From positions 1-44,672 of the forward strand of contig CAUJKA010000299.1 in NCBI GenBank assembly GCA_963204965.1: DNA of 44,672 nt. Direction: 5' to 3'. Positions 28,201-36,495 of the stretch are shown here, one piece after another (position 1 is the stretch's first letter; every line of letters starts with the position of its first letter). This DNA is from Planctomycetota bacterium. Its GTDB lineage: Bacteria > Planctomycetota > Planctomycetia > Pirellulales > Pirellulaceae. The position numbers and the translations under genes are program-made. Below the pieces are notes generated by a model that saw only the letters and a list, made by a program, of their open reading frames with translations, did no database searches and was not told the DNA's origin.

Positions 28201-29064
28201 AACATGAATGCCTTCGATCAAGAGACGATCAGCATCGCTAGCTTCGTAACCCAGCGAATGCAGTTGTCCTAAACTATTTTGCAACGTCGCATAGTAGGAG
28301 ATTGGATAGGCCGAGTTGGTATCCACTTTCACCCAATCGTTGGCATGCCATCGGTCCACTGAAACTTTGGAATCGACCCAATGAATTTTGTCAGTAAGGA
28401 ATCCGAAGGCAAAGCTTGTGATGCCACCTGGTATCCCGGTTGCTGCGCCACCCGTCAATGTCGTATTGTTGGTAAAGTGAAACGAGAATGTCCCAGCAGG
28501 GAAAGCTCTGCCGCTTGGTCCTAAGATGGCAACGTCGTTCCCAATATCGCGAACATAGTTGTCTGGTTCTGTGCGGTAAGGCAGGCTGTAAACTCCAAGT
28601 CGATTGCCAGCCTCATCAAAAGCTTCAAACCCTATACCGCCCTCGCCAATCGTATTAATAAATCCCAATCGATAGGACTGGTTGGGGTCGACTAGAAAAC
28701 GTTGCTTACTCCAGTCGACTCCAGAAATGAAGTCCACGGTTTGATCACCTGGCATATCCGAGCGAAAGTCGTAGGCCAACGTTCCGTCAGTGCCAACAGT
28801 CGCAAGAACTGGTCTTGGCGATTCGATGAAGTAACTCGAATCGTATGTTGGACTCAGGCTCTTCAGTTCATAGACATCTGGTGTTGTCCCCGCAAGCAGT
28901 CGACGATCTTCTAATGGCTCAAAAGCGAAGAGTCTTCGGTCCAACGTTGATCGAGCAAAAGTCGAACGAAAAGATTTGTCATCTGCGATACGTCTTTGCC
29001 TACTATTGCCGCACTTTTTCTGGACCTGTTGCCTGAAGGTTGTTTGGCGAGATTGAATTCTCAT
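22234..29064 (-). CDS. Giant surface protein with three DUF1559 modules, cadherin-like repeats and dockerin
   Basis: The protein has about 2276 residues. A basic N-terminus leads to the planctomycete motif FEPLEDRRLLA (residues 48-58), then about 600 residues of beta-rich sequence. Three DUF1559-like modules follow at about 668-850, 898-1061 and 1105-1274, each with HNxES, SWRV-LP and VPWTKPD motifs, but without the prepilin helix or the His of H-X9-DG. Six cadherin-like repeats of about 110 residues run from about 1405 to 2062 (VDEDA openings, VNDAP-type joins, TVTVEDGG). A further Ig-like VLGNDSD domain comes next, and two type I dockerin half-sites end the protein (DVNRDTRITPSDALQ, DVNGDNRVSPADALK; about 2172-2229) with calcium-binding Asp/Asn. 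It is probably secreted or surface-attached, with roles in adhesion or structure. The start is uncertain: ATGs at 29064 and 29079 lack clear ribosome-binding sites, and the frame runs to 29211. Confidence 0.88.
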   Translation of the reverse strand: MRIQSRQTTFRQQVQKKCGNSRQRRIADDKSFRSTFARSTLDRRLFAFEPLEDRRLLAGTTPDVYELKSLSPTYDSSYFIESPRPVLATVGTDGTLAYDFRSDMPGDQTVDFISGVDWSKQRFLVDPNQSYRLGFINTIGEGGIGFEAFDEAGNRLGVYSLPYRTEPDNYVRDIGNDVAILGPSGRAFPAGTFSFHFTNNTTLTGGAATGIPGGITSFAFGFLTDKIHWVDSKVSVDRWHANDWVKVDTNSAYPISYYATLQNSLGQLHSLGYEASDADRLLIEGIHVQRYGNAADTRLTSPLNPGDTVIQVQSTAGWAADSLDPRNRSLAWYGYTDDQGTTYSDYTYTRNVARDSINGLWNPGGIVGNTITLPVPWSGPALAVGTAIRNAVDSDSLIPALQFQSPLRSLKAVTVSGLWQQGTPTASAFPPGTQFIRLAASTNLNSLSVDENVAIRMKIGQDVPPQVAIPNANRRSAVLDVMANDEFASQITSVTQPVYGSIQIVAGADGRTRLRYQSSDFQIGSDYFSYTVQLVDGSSATEQGFIKLLGGNLDSNPTLQASIAHELEAELYPIGSIAAVMNQELIVDQLRSPGLVNAIGPAYLFVDKVTTTNGASRIMPDGSYRFTPKPNSTEAYFFSYDVRSGANQRFRSFNNQKVYANEFLRDQERLKQIGLNVHNFESTYQRVFYNSALPLDANGRPFLSWRVLMLPMLTGIATMELYNKFKLDEPWNSANNLPLLDQMPDVFRSASDGLNTSLTRYQVIADSTYPGTGRFFLNNVNAAGNRTRLNQVTDGTSNTLLVVQTGADKAVPWTKPDELPFDANDPLATLGNVGNYFNAVFADGQVRALPTDIGAAKFSALSQINDGVYLDPATETRKAKLRADFPGDPIVYGEAYQANQIKKLALAFHNYESAYKRLPPAGVNLSWRVSLLPYLEQYTLYNQFRFDEPWNSATNLALLDDMPDIFRALGDSPDTTDSSYRLLGGTQMAYASGLTTQGPRFSQFTDGVTNSILFVEAGKDLSVPWTKPDVLVLPSTDIWANLGTLPEGQMRVAMADGAVRSIWNGVSNDVILGLATTNGGDSGWPSYQLAIGDPRIGSRWHLSNQLKQIGLAVHNYESARKFLPNDFIRDVSILPTGSIGLSWRVAILPYIEQEVLYNQFRLNESWDSPHNLSLLPLMPDVFKTGHDLPGSYSTRIQRFSGPGTLDPRQRLRFSSVTDGLNNTFLVAVTDPEKAVPWTKPDDIDYLGGEGWSSLGRDVQLIATAIGDGSVAWFKRQDDYFEQVSGFSFDNMVLRNDGRVGPVPVTRQVILREGQAVEALWVAQTVGLFLDFDDPSLASVANAIQAGPGLNYQRITLSANSDRNGSRQTKLNVRVLSDPNNINSPLRLVESIDVIVVDSESNLQPTINQVSTITIDEDAGLTTIPLTGITAGGSEAQPLRMTVTSNSSLTGPLTVNYVSPSNTGEISFTTGAEQFGNATITVTVEDGGPDLYFGTIADNQTRQMTFQLIVREVNDAPLINAVPNVSVDEDAAQQTTSFSGIAAGGGETQPLKITASSSNTTLIANPLVTYTSPNAMGQLRWTPLANRFGQSVITLTVEDGGFDKNLSTTQDNAIHQQFFTVSVNPVNDRPLLDSVANATVLEGAGQQSTNLTGILAGGGESQPLRVSASSNNPTLIANPEIIFASPNSTGRLNWTPIARQAGQAIITVVVEDAGLDGDLSTDVDNARAQRQFTITVNPAVNDPPVLNPTSDLMVDEDSEAQVTQITGIAAGDDETQPLRVIAKSSNPLLISDPVVVYSSPNTSADLIWLPIANSFGQTVITVTVEDGGLDQDLSTIADNGTAQRLFTITVNPVNDLPQIQDVPDKSVDEDAIQQTTFLTGINAGGSGVGIEAQPLKITSISSNPGLIPHPQVNYSSGSSTGQLTWKPTANLYGESVITVIVEDGGLDQDLNTVDDNARIQKSFTVTVNPVNDAPSFEAPSNRLVQAGSPLQMTDVTLIRAGAFEQQPLILTVSSDNPQLIADPTVVYSSPEDRSQFFWQPVSGQAGIANITVTLSDGLESTSRVFTIAVNAAPTPLRDRSETVGTKAISINVLGNDSDRETIASQLQVSIVQPPDPSQGLVSIDAKRVSFQAAVGFFGMTSFVYRVTDSDGGTAEAIAEVGVARSAKQNPWNNLDVNRDTRITPSDALQVINLLNDPSKSRLVESLDSPYDLDVNGDNRVSPADALKIINELNLRSGGEGESNALAVSNMAVDVVDYLVADFETHLRPTLQRVRRMR

Positions 29065-29567
29065 GTCGAGTGAACTCATGACGTCAGGGCGCATAGACGA
29101 AAACACAGAGGAGACAAAAACGATGCCCAGCATTTGTTCTTGCAACGCTGGTTCGTCTCCGCCCGGGTTGAGGGGCAAGCGAGCTACACAGTTTAGCAAA
29201 TGCAAACCCATAGAGTATTGCTAATTACGGAGAAAGCGAGCTTACGGCACTGAGAACGCCCTACCTTGGAGGATTGTGGCATTTTGACAAACGGACTGTG
29301 ATTTCACGATGCAGAATGTTTCGGAGACTGAATAGCTAGGACCCATTTGCAGCCCAGACAGGCTTCTTAATCGACTGTGAATTTTCTTTGAATTATTTCT
29401 CAAAAAATGCACTTAGGTAGTTTCATTTGCTATCGCGATAAAACTATTCTTACGGTCCTTAAGCAGACTCAAGTTTTCATTGCAGTAACGTTCGTACTGA
29501 CATTCTTAGTTGAGTGCGTTGCTTAGTCTAAGTACTTTCTTCGAAATCATCCGTGAGGAAAATTCTG
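29065..29567. other. Divergent promoter region of the two giant genes
   Basis: About 500 bases, more AT-rich than the surroundings (for example 29380-29460), separate the divergent giant genes. It must contain both promoters and possibly shared control sites. I found no clear operator, repeat or small gene, and no reliable -35/-10 pair. Confidence 0.45.
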
Positions 29568-32500
29568 ATGCGTCACTCGCGTAACAAGACCGTTTATCAA
29601 TCGAAGTTCCGAAGACTATGGCTTGCGTTAGAACGCCTCGAACAACGGGAGCTGATGGCGGCCGACTTTGCAGACTCGTTTTCTAGCAAGCTTGGTGAAA
29701 CTAGTTCGATTGACAAACTGATTAACTCAATTGAAGAGCAACTCATCGTCTCTACACCAACACATTCGTACAGCGCTGACGACGGACCAGTGTCGCTTGT
29801 TATCCATCCATCAAAGATCGCGCTTCAACTTAAGGATGGTGTTGACTCGGCGGCCATCGAAGCGATGGGACTTGAATTTGAACGAGGTATTGGCAGTGAG
29901 TACGGTGTCTACGTTGCAACGAGCGGATCCGTGGACAACGACGCATTGATGGCCAGCGGCCTAGTGCAAGCCAGTACCTCGGTCTTTTTCGCCCAGGCCA
30001 CTCAATCCGAGGCAGTCTTGCTGGACGAATTGATTGTTGCGCTGAAGCCCGGTGTGACGGCCGAGGCCTTTTTCAAGAACAACCCTGACTTTGTTTCATA
30101 CCAGCCGCTGCAAGGTACGGCAGATCAATTTGTGGCCAAGGTCAAAGCAGGCAATGGTCCAGCTGCACTAGAAGTTGCCAATCGCGTTGACGACGATGCG
30201 CGCATTCAGTTTGTTTCTCCCAACTTCTATCAGAATTGGCAGAAGTACTACACGCCCAATGATACGAGAATCGCGAATCAATGGCACTTGAACAACACAG
30301 GACAAGGCGGCGGACTTGTCGATGCAGATGCCGATGTGTTCGAGGCTTGGGATGTTATGCAAGGCGGTTCGAGCAGCTTAGTCGTGGGTGTTGTTGACGA
30401 TGGAGTCGCGGCTCACCCCGATTTGAAACTATGGATCAATACTGCGGAGGGAGACGGGTTGGCCGGGATTGATGACGATGGTAATGGCTGGGTTGATGAC
30501 TTCAACGGTTGGAACTTTGTTTCCAATAACAATAGTTCAGGGACGCCGAGTACGTCAGATATGCACGGAACGTCCGTCTCTGGGGTTGCTGCGGCAGTTG
30601 GCGATAACAGCCTTGGAGTTGCCGGAGCATCGTACAAGTCGAGTGTACTGAGTGCAAAGATTTTTGAAGGTGCATCGGTCGCTTCCGATGCCAACATCGC
30701 TGGTGCACTCTACTACGCGGCTGGCCGCACCGCGAATGGATTAGGAACGTGGAAATCGTCCGATATCGTCAACAACAGTTGGGGCGGTGGAGCTAACAGT
30801 ACTGCGATCAACGCGGCTTTGACTTGGGGAACCACCAACGGACGCCTCGGCAAAGGCACTCCAATTCTTTTTGCTACTGGAAATGACTTTGGTGCTGTTT
30901 CACAACCCGCACTACAGTCGCTAAACATTCCTGGTGTTTTTGCAGTCGGTGCCACTAACAACAAAGGCACTCGTTCGGACTACAGCAACTTCGGTGCAGC
31001 AGTCGACTTGGTAGCCCCCAGTGACGATACACGATCAGGATATCTCTTGATTGATACAACGGACCGAGTTGGTGCGGATGGATATGCCGCCGGGGACTAT
31101 ACAGGCACCGGGGCAACCGGCTTTGGCGGAACATCATCAGCAACCCCATTAGCGACTGGCATCACAGCTCTAGCGATGGCGCAAGCCGATGTGTTAGGCA
31201 TTGTCCTCACCCCAGCTCAGCTACGCAGTTATATTCGAGCCAATACGGACCTCATCGCTGGAACTTACGATACGACCACCGGCAAGAACTTAGAGTACGG
31301 TTATGGACGAATCAACGCTTTCAGCGCAGTCTCCAATCTGGGTAAGCCCGAGATATCCGTAGTAACCAGCACTTCGGAAGTACAGTCGGGTGGGAGTCTA
31401 AGCGTTGGGAGTGCTTATGTCGATGAGTTTGTCGATACAACAATCCGAATCCGCAACCAAGGTACTCTGCCGCTAGTGTTGAGCTCCGTCAACATTGGCA
31501 GCGGCCCCTTCACCCTTCTCACGGGCCTGGGGGCGACCACACTTGGCATCGGTGAATCGACCACTTTCACTGTTAGGTTTACACCAACAGCCGGTGGTGT
31601 TGCGAATCAAACAATTTCTATCGGCTCCAATGACACAAGCGAAAGCTCCTTTTCACTTGTGCTTTCTGGAACTGGCATTCAGCCGACATTTTCCGGATCG
31701 GTTTTTGAGGATTGGGATGGTGATAATATCAAGGACTTGATTGATACAGCTCAAGTTGGCAATCTGATCTACGTAGACGCAAACAACAATGGTTCGTTGG
31801 ATACAACGCCCAGTACTTTCGCCAACACTACATCTACTCCACTCGTCGATGCAGGCACCGTAACTTCCACGATCAATGTGACAGGATTGACCACATCAAT
31901 TTTCGATGTGAACGTGAAAGTGAATCTCAATCACACGTGGTTGTCAGATTTGCGAGTGACGTTGATTTCGCCAAGCGGTGCACAAGTGATACTGGCCAAT
32001 CAAATCGGCGGCAGTAGTGATAATTTTGTGAATACTGTGTTTGACGACGAGGCTAGCGTCGCAATCGCAAGTGGCGTGGCTCCGTTTACAGGTAGTTTTC
32101 GACCAAGTCAAACTTTAACAGCCTTTGATAATCTGGTTGGAAATGGAACGTGGACGTTGCAAATCGAAGATCTTGCTGCCGACGATACGGGATCGCTATT
32201 GAACTGGGAGCTAACGATCTCCACTAGCGAGCAGTTTGCCACAGTGCGACCGAATGGCCAGTATGGAATCGTAGGAGCGCCTGTCGGTACGCATGTAGTT
32301 CGATCTTTATCTCCAGTCGGTTGGTCAGCTGGTCCGACCTACACGATGACTGTTGCTTCGCCAACGGATTCGTTCAGAAACTTAGATTTCGGAATCGCAA
32401 AGAACAATCGCTTCTACGCTCAGGTTTTTGATGACATCGATGCTGACGGAATTTGGGATCCAACTGAAGTTGCCGCAACTGGAAGATCGTTGCTGGATGA

Positions 32501-34670
32501 TACGAATAACAACGGCGTAGTCGATAACAATGCTCCAGTAACTTTGACTAATTCCACTGCAGTGACGATTGCCGATCAGGCGACACGGACCTCAATAATT
32601 GCCGCTAGTGGACTGACCGGAACAATTACCGACGTGAATGTCCGCGTCAACATGACCCATACATTCGATGGCGACTTGGATGTTTTTCTAGTTGCTCCTG
32701 ACGGAACACGAGTTGAGTTGTTCACCGATGTCGGGGGCGCTGGTGACAACTTTGTTAATACGGTACTAGACACTCAGGCTGCCACGGCCATAACTGCTGG
32801 AGCCGCTCCTTTTACTGGTACCTTCCGTCCTGAGGGAAATCTGAACACACTCAACGGTAAAGTTCCAAATGGTAATTGGACGTTGGAGGTTACAGACGAT
32901 GCTGCTGGAGACACCGGTACTATCAATAATTGGTCGGTGATCATCACCACCGGCGAGGTGGCGACGGCAGTACCCAGCACTGGACTTCTTCCATTAGACC
33001 TTACCGCTGGTTCCCACAACGTCCTACTGATGTCGCAATCGGGCTGGCGCTACACACTGCCGACAACTGGTGTGCATGTAGTAACCGCCGCCGGTGCCCC
33101 GCTTCAGGACAAGCGATTTGGAACACGACTGAATAATGTGGCTCCTACAGTCAATGTTAACAACGCGACCGTTTCTGTCAGCGAGGGTGTTACTGTCGTC
33201 AATGGTGGAACTTGGTCCGATCCCAACCCCACTGATCCAATTTCGTTCAGCGCCTCGATTGGAACGGTCACGTTTAACAGTGGCACATGGTCTTGGAGTC
33301 TTCCGACTACCGACAACACTGCTTCAACGCTAGTGACCATTACCGCCAACGACGGTGAAGGTGGAATTACCAACGCCACGTTTACCTACACGGTTACCAA
33401 TGCCAATCCATTGATTACAGTTGACAACGCTTCTGTTTCCACGGCTGTGCCCGGAGTTGTCACCAATTCAGGGACTTGGAGCGATGTGGCGGCAGACACT
33501 GTGACCTTAAGTGCTTCCGCAGGAACCGTGGTTAAGAACGCGAACGGAACGTGGGACTGGTCGATCAATACAACGGCTCCAGTGTCAAACCAATCCGTGA
33601 CGATTACCGCTACTGATGAAGATGGCGGTTCCGCGTTCGTAACCTTCGCTTACTCGGCAACTACCACAATCACTAATACCAAGGCCTACTACAAGGGATC
33701 TTCTTATTCCGCGGGTGGCGCCAATGTTGCGGCTGCATTGGATACTTCCAAGAGTCTACTTCAAGCCGGAGCCAATCCTGTTGCGGCATCGTTTGCCAAT
33801 GTCACTAACTACAGCCGAGGTATCAACGGAGTCGTCCTAGATATTCTTGGACTGAGCGCCGCGACGCTGACAGCCTCTGACTTTACATTCAAGATGAGTC
33901 CTCAAGGGGCATTCAATGAAAGCGCCAATCCTCCGAGCAGTTGGAGCAATGCGCCGACACCTACATCCATTACAGTGACTAGCGGTATACCTGCAGCAGG
34001 TACATCACGAGTCCGAATTGAATGGCCTGACAACCAGATCCAAGACCGCTGGTTGCAGATTCGGGTTCTTCCTAATGCAAACACTGGATTGCAGAGTCCA
34101 GCTACCTACTACTTGGGTAATTTGCGAGGCGATATCGATGGAGTTTTGACTGGAGGTTTGCTCGTCCTACAGAACGCCGACCTAACTGCCGCGTTGCCAG
34201 TAGGTGGAATTGGAAGTGTCAGCAACATTCGTGATGTCGACAAGAATGGGTTCATATTGAACTCGGACTTCGTCATCATTCGCAACGGAATCAATGCGGG
34301 GCTAACTCTTAGGGTGATCACCATCCCTGCCGCGGGTTCCCCTTCGGAAGCGTTTGGCCCAGGTGGCGATAAGCTGGGAGGCAATAAGTTGGGTGGCGAC
34401 CAAAAGGGAGGCGGAATCACCACTTTCAATTCTTCGTCGATTGTCACTGGAACGGTCGCCAGGGATAGCTCAACGACTAGCCCTGTTCTGGGCTCGACCA
34501 TCACGGTTGGCGTTTTGAACACGACTAGCTCAGCCGGAAAAACCCTGGAAACAATCAACTCTTCGGTAGAAAACAAGCCGGTTTCGACAGAACAGCCGGT
34601 GACTTCCTCGCTGAATAAGAAGGCCAAGGCTTTGGATCAGTTTTTTGAGCAATTAGGCAGTCAGCTTTAG
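29568..34670 (+). CDS. Giant subtilisin-like (S8) surface protease
   Basis: The protein has about 1700 residues. A basic N-terminus carries the LERLEQRELMA motif (residues 21-31). A propeptide-like region follows to about 225, then a subtilase domain with the complete triad: Asp277 in VVDDGV, His333 in MHGTSVSG and Ser523 in GGTSSATP. Downstream come a choice-of-anchor-D-type Ig domain (about 590-704), a Gly/Asp-rich SdrD-B-like linker (FEDWDGDNIKD), a proprotein-convertase P domain (about 760-888), another linker, a second P domain (about 997-1131), two Ig-like repeats (about 1187-1364) and a dockerin-like C-terminus (GDIDG, RDVDKNGF). A Gly-Lys repeat tail precedes the end. ATG at 29568 has GAGG upstream and replaces the GTG at 29553. 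It is probably an extracellular protease; the P domains may stabilise it. Divergent from the giant DUF1559 protein. Confidence 0.92.
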   Translation: MRHSRNKTVYQSKFRRLWLALERLEQRELMAADFADSFSSKLGETSSIDKLINSIEEQLIVSTPTHSYSADDGPVSLVIHPSKIALQLKDGVDSAAIEAMGLEFERGIGSEYGVYVATSGSVDNDALMASGLVQASTSVFFAQATQSEAVLLDELIVALKPGVTAEAFFKNNPDFVSYQPLQGTADQFVAKVKAGNGPAALEVANRVDDDARIQFVSPNFYQNWQKYYTPNDTRIANQWHLNNTGQGGGLVDADADVFEAWDVMQGGSSSLVVGVVDDGVAAHPDLKLWINTAEGDGLAGIDDDGNGWVDDFNGWNFVSNNNSSGTPSTSDMHGTSVSGVAAAVGDNSLGVAGASYKSSVLSAKIFEGASVASDANIAGALYYAAGRTANGLGTWKSSDIVNNSWGGGANSTAINAALTWGTTNGRLGKGTPILFATGNDFGAVSQPALQSLNIPGVFAVGATNNKGTRSDYSNFGAAVDLVAPSDDTRSGYLLIDTTDRVGADGYAAGDYTGTGATGFGGTSSATPLATGITALAMAQADVLGIVLTPAQLRSYIRANTDLIAGTYDTTTGKNLEYGYGRINAFSAVSNLGKPEISVVTSTSEVQSGGSLSVGSAYVDEFVDTTIRIRNQGTLPLVLSSVNIGSGPFTLLTGLGATTLGIGESTTFTVRFTPTAGGVANQTISIGSNDTSESSFSLVLSGTGIQPTFSGSVFEDWDGDNIKDLIDTAQVGNLIYVDANNNGSLDTTPSTFANTTSTPLVDAGTVTSTINVTGLTTSIFDVNVKVNLNHTWLSDLRVTLISPSGAQVILANQIGGSSDNFVNTVFDDEASVAIASGVAPFTGSFRPSQTLTAFDNLVGNGTWTLQIEDLAADDTGSLLNWELTISTSEQFATVRPNGQYGIVGAPVGTHVVRSLSPVGWSAGPTYTMTVASPTDSFRNLDFGIAKNNRFYAQVFDDIDADGIWDPTEVAATGRSLLDDTNNNGVVDNNAPVTLTNSTAVTIADQATRTSIIAASGLTGTITDVNVRVNMTHTFDGDLDVFLVAPDGTRVELFTDVGGAGDNFVNTVLDTQAATAITAGAAPFTGTFRPEGNLNTLNGKVPNGNWTLEVTDDAAGDTGTINNWSVIITTGEVATAVPSTGLLPLDLTAGSHNVLLMSQSGWRYTLPTTGVHVVTAAGAPLQDKRFGTRLNNVAPTVNVNNATVSVSEGVTVVNGGTWSDPNPTDPISFSASIGTVTFNSGTWSWSLPTTDNTASTLVTITANDGEGGITNATFTYTVTNANPLITVDNASVSTAVPGVVTNSGTWSDVAADTVTLSASAGTVVKNANGTWDWSINTTAPVSNQSVTITATDEDGGSAFVTFAYSATTTITNTKAYYKGSSYSAGGANVAAALDTSKSLLQAGANPVAASFANVTNYSRGINGVVLDILGLSAATLTASDFTFKMSPQGAFNESANPPSSWSNAPTPTSITVTSGIPAAGTSRVRIEWPDNQIQDRWLQIRVLPNANTGLQSPATYYLGNLRGDIDGVLTGGLLVLQNADLTAALPVGGIGSVSNIRDVDKNGFILNSDFVIIRNGINAGLTLRVITIPAAGSPSEAFGPGGDKLGGNKLGGDQKGGGITTFNSSSIVTGTVARDSSTTSPVLGSTITVGVLNTTSSAGKTLETINSSVENKPVSTEQPVTSSLNKKAKALDQFFEQLGSQL

Positions 34671-34707
34671 CATTAACGCAACCTTACGGCATATTGCCGC
34701 CTGTTAC

Positions 34708-34747
34708 GGGCTGCCGGCAAAAAAGAGTACCGCCGGCGGCCCTTTTC
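34708..34747 (+). terminator. Intrinsic terminator after the S8 protease
   Basis: An 11-bp GC-rich stem (34708-34718 with 34732-34742, one G-T pair) is followed by TTTTCC. It lies 38 bases after the protease stop and separates it from the PEP-CTERM operon. Confidence 0.8.
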
Positions 34748-34856
34748 CTCACTTCAATAATTCCGCTCGACAGCGAGATTCTTCGTTGATACGAGCATAA
34801 ACCGAAATATACTTGTGCCTCACAAGAGTTGAATTTGGTCAACCTGGAGTTCCATC

Positions 34857-35468
34857 ATGCGATTAGTCCTTTCATTGATTCTGACCCTTTGTCTTGCACA
34901 ATTTGCGTCAGCATCCATCGTCTTTTCTTTGATTCAAGATCCCTCAACACCTGGGCCGATCACTCTGGGCAGCTCTGCAGTATTCACTGTTCAGATCAGT
35001 AGTGACTCTGGCACAATCAATAACTTGGCGGGCGTCGATTTCGTAATCGAGGCGGATGATCCTCTCTTTACTGGATCAGCCATCGCAGGCGGCCAGTTTG
35101 TTTCTGGTACAAACGATCTCTTTGATCCCAACGGCGGATTCGCTTTAGCGTTCCCCTCGTCCTTCCAAGTCTTTGGCGCGAACGCGGGCGTGGGGTTGAC
35201 CATCACAGCAGCACCAACCACAGTCGCGAAGTTAACACTTAGCACAGCTGGTGCGACGGCTGGCAATTACACGATGAATCTGTCTAGCCTTCTAGTTGTG
35301 GACCCAGGTTTCAATGCGCTGCCGATTGTGGTTGCAGCTCCGTTGGCTTACTCCATTATTACTGCGGTGCCTGAGCCCAGTTCATTAGCTCTGGTCGGAT
35401 TGGCAATCACCCTGACTTATACGCGCCGCAGGAAGTCCAAAGTTGCGGGTGACTCAGAGATTTCTTAA
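34857..35468 (+). CDS. PEP-CTERM sorting-domain protein
   Basis: This 203-residue secreted protein has a signal peptide (MRLVLSLILTLCLAQFASAS) and a beta-sandwich body of the cohesin-like or Ig kind, rich in Ser, Thr and Ala. The C-terminal tripartite PEP-CTERM signal consists of V-PEP at residues 172-174, the hydrophobic helix ALVGLAITLTYT, then basic RRRKSK. PEP-CTERM proteins are recognised and processed by exosortases and become surface- or matrix-linked. GGAG lies seven bases before the ATG. It is the first gene of a likely operon: the exosortase-like gene follows after 77 bases and the TPR gene after a further 53. The unusual 10-residue tail after the basic stretch (VAGDSEIS) is slightly longer than typical. 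Confidence 0.88.
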   Translation: MRLVLSLILTLCLAQFASASIVFSLIQDPSTPGPITLGSSAVFTVQISSDSGTINNLAGVDFVIEADDPLFTGSAIAGGQFVSGTNDLFDPNGGFALAFPSSFQVFGANAGVGLTITAAPTTVAKLTLSTAGATAGNYTMNLSSLLVVDPGFNALPIVVAAPLAYSIITAVPEPSSLALVGLAITLTYTRRRKSKVAGDSEIS

Positions 35469-35545
35469 GGCAGTTGACCTTAGTTGACTATACTAGGGGA
35501 AAGATGTCTGCCTGATTTTTCATTTGGCCTTCAACCCCTAGTTGT

Positions 35546-36442
35546 ATGTTCGCAATTCTTTTTTGGGTTCTGATCCTCTCGCTGTCTACTGTCGCAGTTG
35601 CTCCTGTATGGCAGCGAATGCTTGAGGATTCTCGTTATCCGTTCCTGCCCTTGCTGGTGATCCTGCTGGTAGTCCTCGCGTTGATTCGCTGGAATCGCCG
35701 CTTTGCATGGTCTCGTGCAATAGCTTGGCTTTTTATCCTCGCTGGCATCGGCGCAATTGCTGCCTCGTATCGGGAGCATTCGCCATGGCTCGGAGGCTTG
35801 GGATGGAGCTTGATCACGCTTAGCTTTCTCAGCTCTTGCTCTCGAGTTGCTGAAGACAAGCAATTCTCTTGGTTAAAACGCCTCAGCGGCAGCCCCTTCG
35901 GCTTGGCACCCTTGGTTCTCCTATGTCTGCCAATTCCAAGAAATCTCGACACGCTCATCATTGGTCAGGTCTACGAGTTCACCGCCAACCTATCCAGCAT
36001 GACATTGGATGCCTTGTCCATTCCGCATCACTGGCAGGAAGGCATTTTGAAGTTTCAAAGCTTCGAGTATTCGGTCAAGGATCTATTTCCAGCGTGGTTG
36101 AGTCCTCTGAATTGTTGCTTTGCATTGGTTGTAATTCAGGTCCTTCGGAATCGACCGGTATGGATCGCTCCGTTCTATTTTGCTGGTGGACTTGCCACCA
36201 GTTTCTTGGCGAATTACTTGTTCACGATGGCCGTGATCATTGCCAAAGTGAACTTCAACTACGATCTGTTTCAACTATGGCCCTACACTGGGACGATTGC
36301 AGTGGTAATTCTGTTGGCTGTTCTTTTTGCCCTGTCTTTAGATCGATTTTGGTTTGTCACGTTCGCTCCAACGCGTCCCGATGAGATCTCGGGCTGGAAT
36401 AACCCGTTGATAAGAGGTTGGAATTTTGTAAGCGGTAGTTGA
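35546..36442 (+). CDS. Exosortase-like membrane protein lacking the catalytic residues
   Basis: This 298-residue protein has about eight membrane helices. The overall pattern is that of an exosortase: YPFLPLLVILLVVLALIRW at the first pair of helices, a Trp-Leu-Gly segment near residue 82, LPIPRNLDTLI at about 128-138, a long helix ending LDALSIPHHWQEG, then a strand leading to FEYSVKDLF. In active exosortases the strand is followed by a Cys-Ser-Gly motif. Here the aligned residues are Phe181-Pro-Ala. The usual Asn-x-x-Arg is Asn223-Tyr-Leu-Phe226, and the last conserved His position reads Trp-Pro-Tyr (245-247). All three catalytic residues (Cys, Arg, His) thus appear to be absent. A CC pair at 190-191 is too far downstream to be the nucleophile. 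It is either a pseudoenzyme partner or very divergent. The gene lies between the PEP-CTERM and TPR genes. Confidence 0.6.
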   Translation: MFAILFWVLILSLSTVAVAPVWQRMLEDSRYPFLPLLVILLVVLALIRWNRRFAWSRAIAWLFILAGIGAIAASYREHSPWLGGLGWSLITLSFLSSCSRVAEDKQFSWLKRLSGSPFGLAPLVLLCLPIPRNLDTLIIGQVYEFTANLSSMTLDALSIPHHWQEGILKFQSFEYSVKDLFPAWLSPLNCCFALVVIQVLRNRPVWIAPFYFAGGLATSFLANYLFTMAVIIAKVNFNYDLFQLWPYTGTIAVVILLAVLFALSLDRFWFVTFAPTRPDEISGWNNPLIRGWNFVSGS

Positions 36443-36495
36443 GATTCGATTAGTCCGTTATCTGGTTCTCTTTCTTCACATTGGTTCGATAGCGC

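Noticed and set aside
29065..29211. 49-residue N-terminal extension of the giant DUF1559 protein
   Set aside because: The composition is unlike a signal or the basic leader typical before the LEDRRLLA motif, and no ribosome-binding site supports the ATG at 29211.
35546..36442. CC pair at residues 190-191 as the exosortase nucleophile
   Set aside because: It lies about nine residues past the position of the Cys-Ser-Gly motif, within the next membrane helix, and without the neighbouring Ser-Gly.
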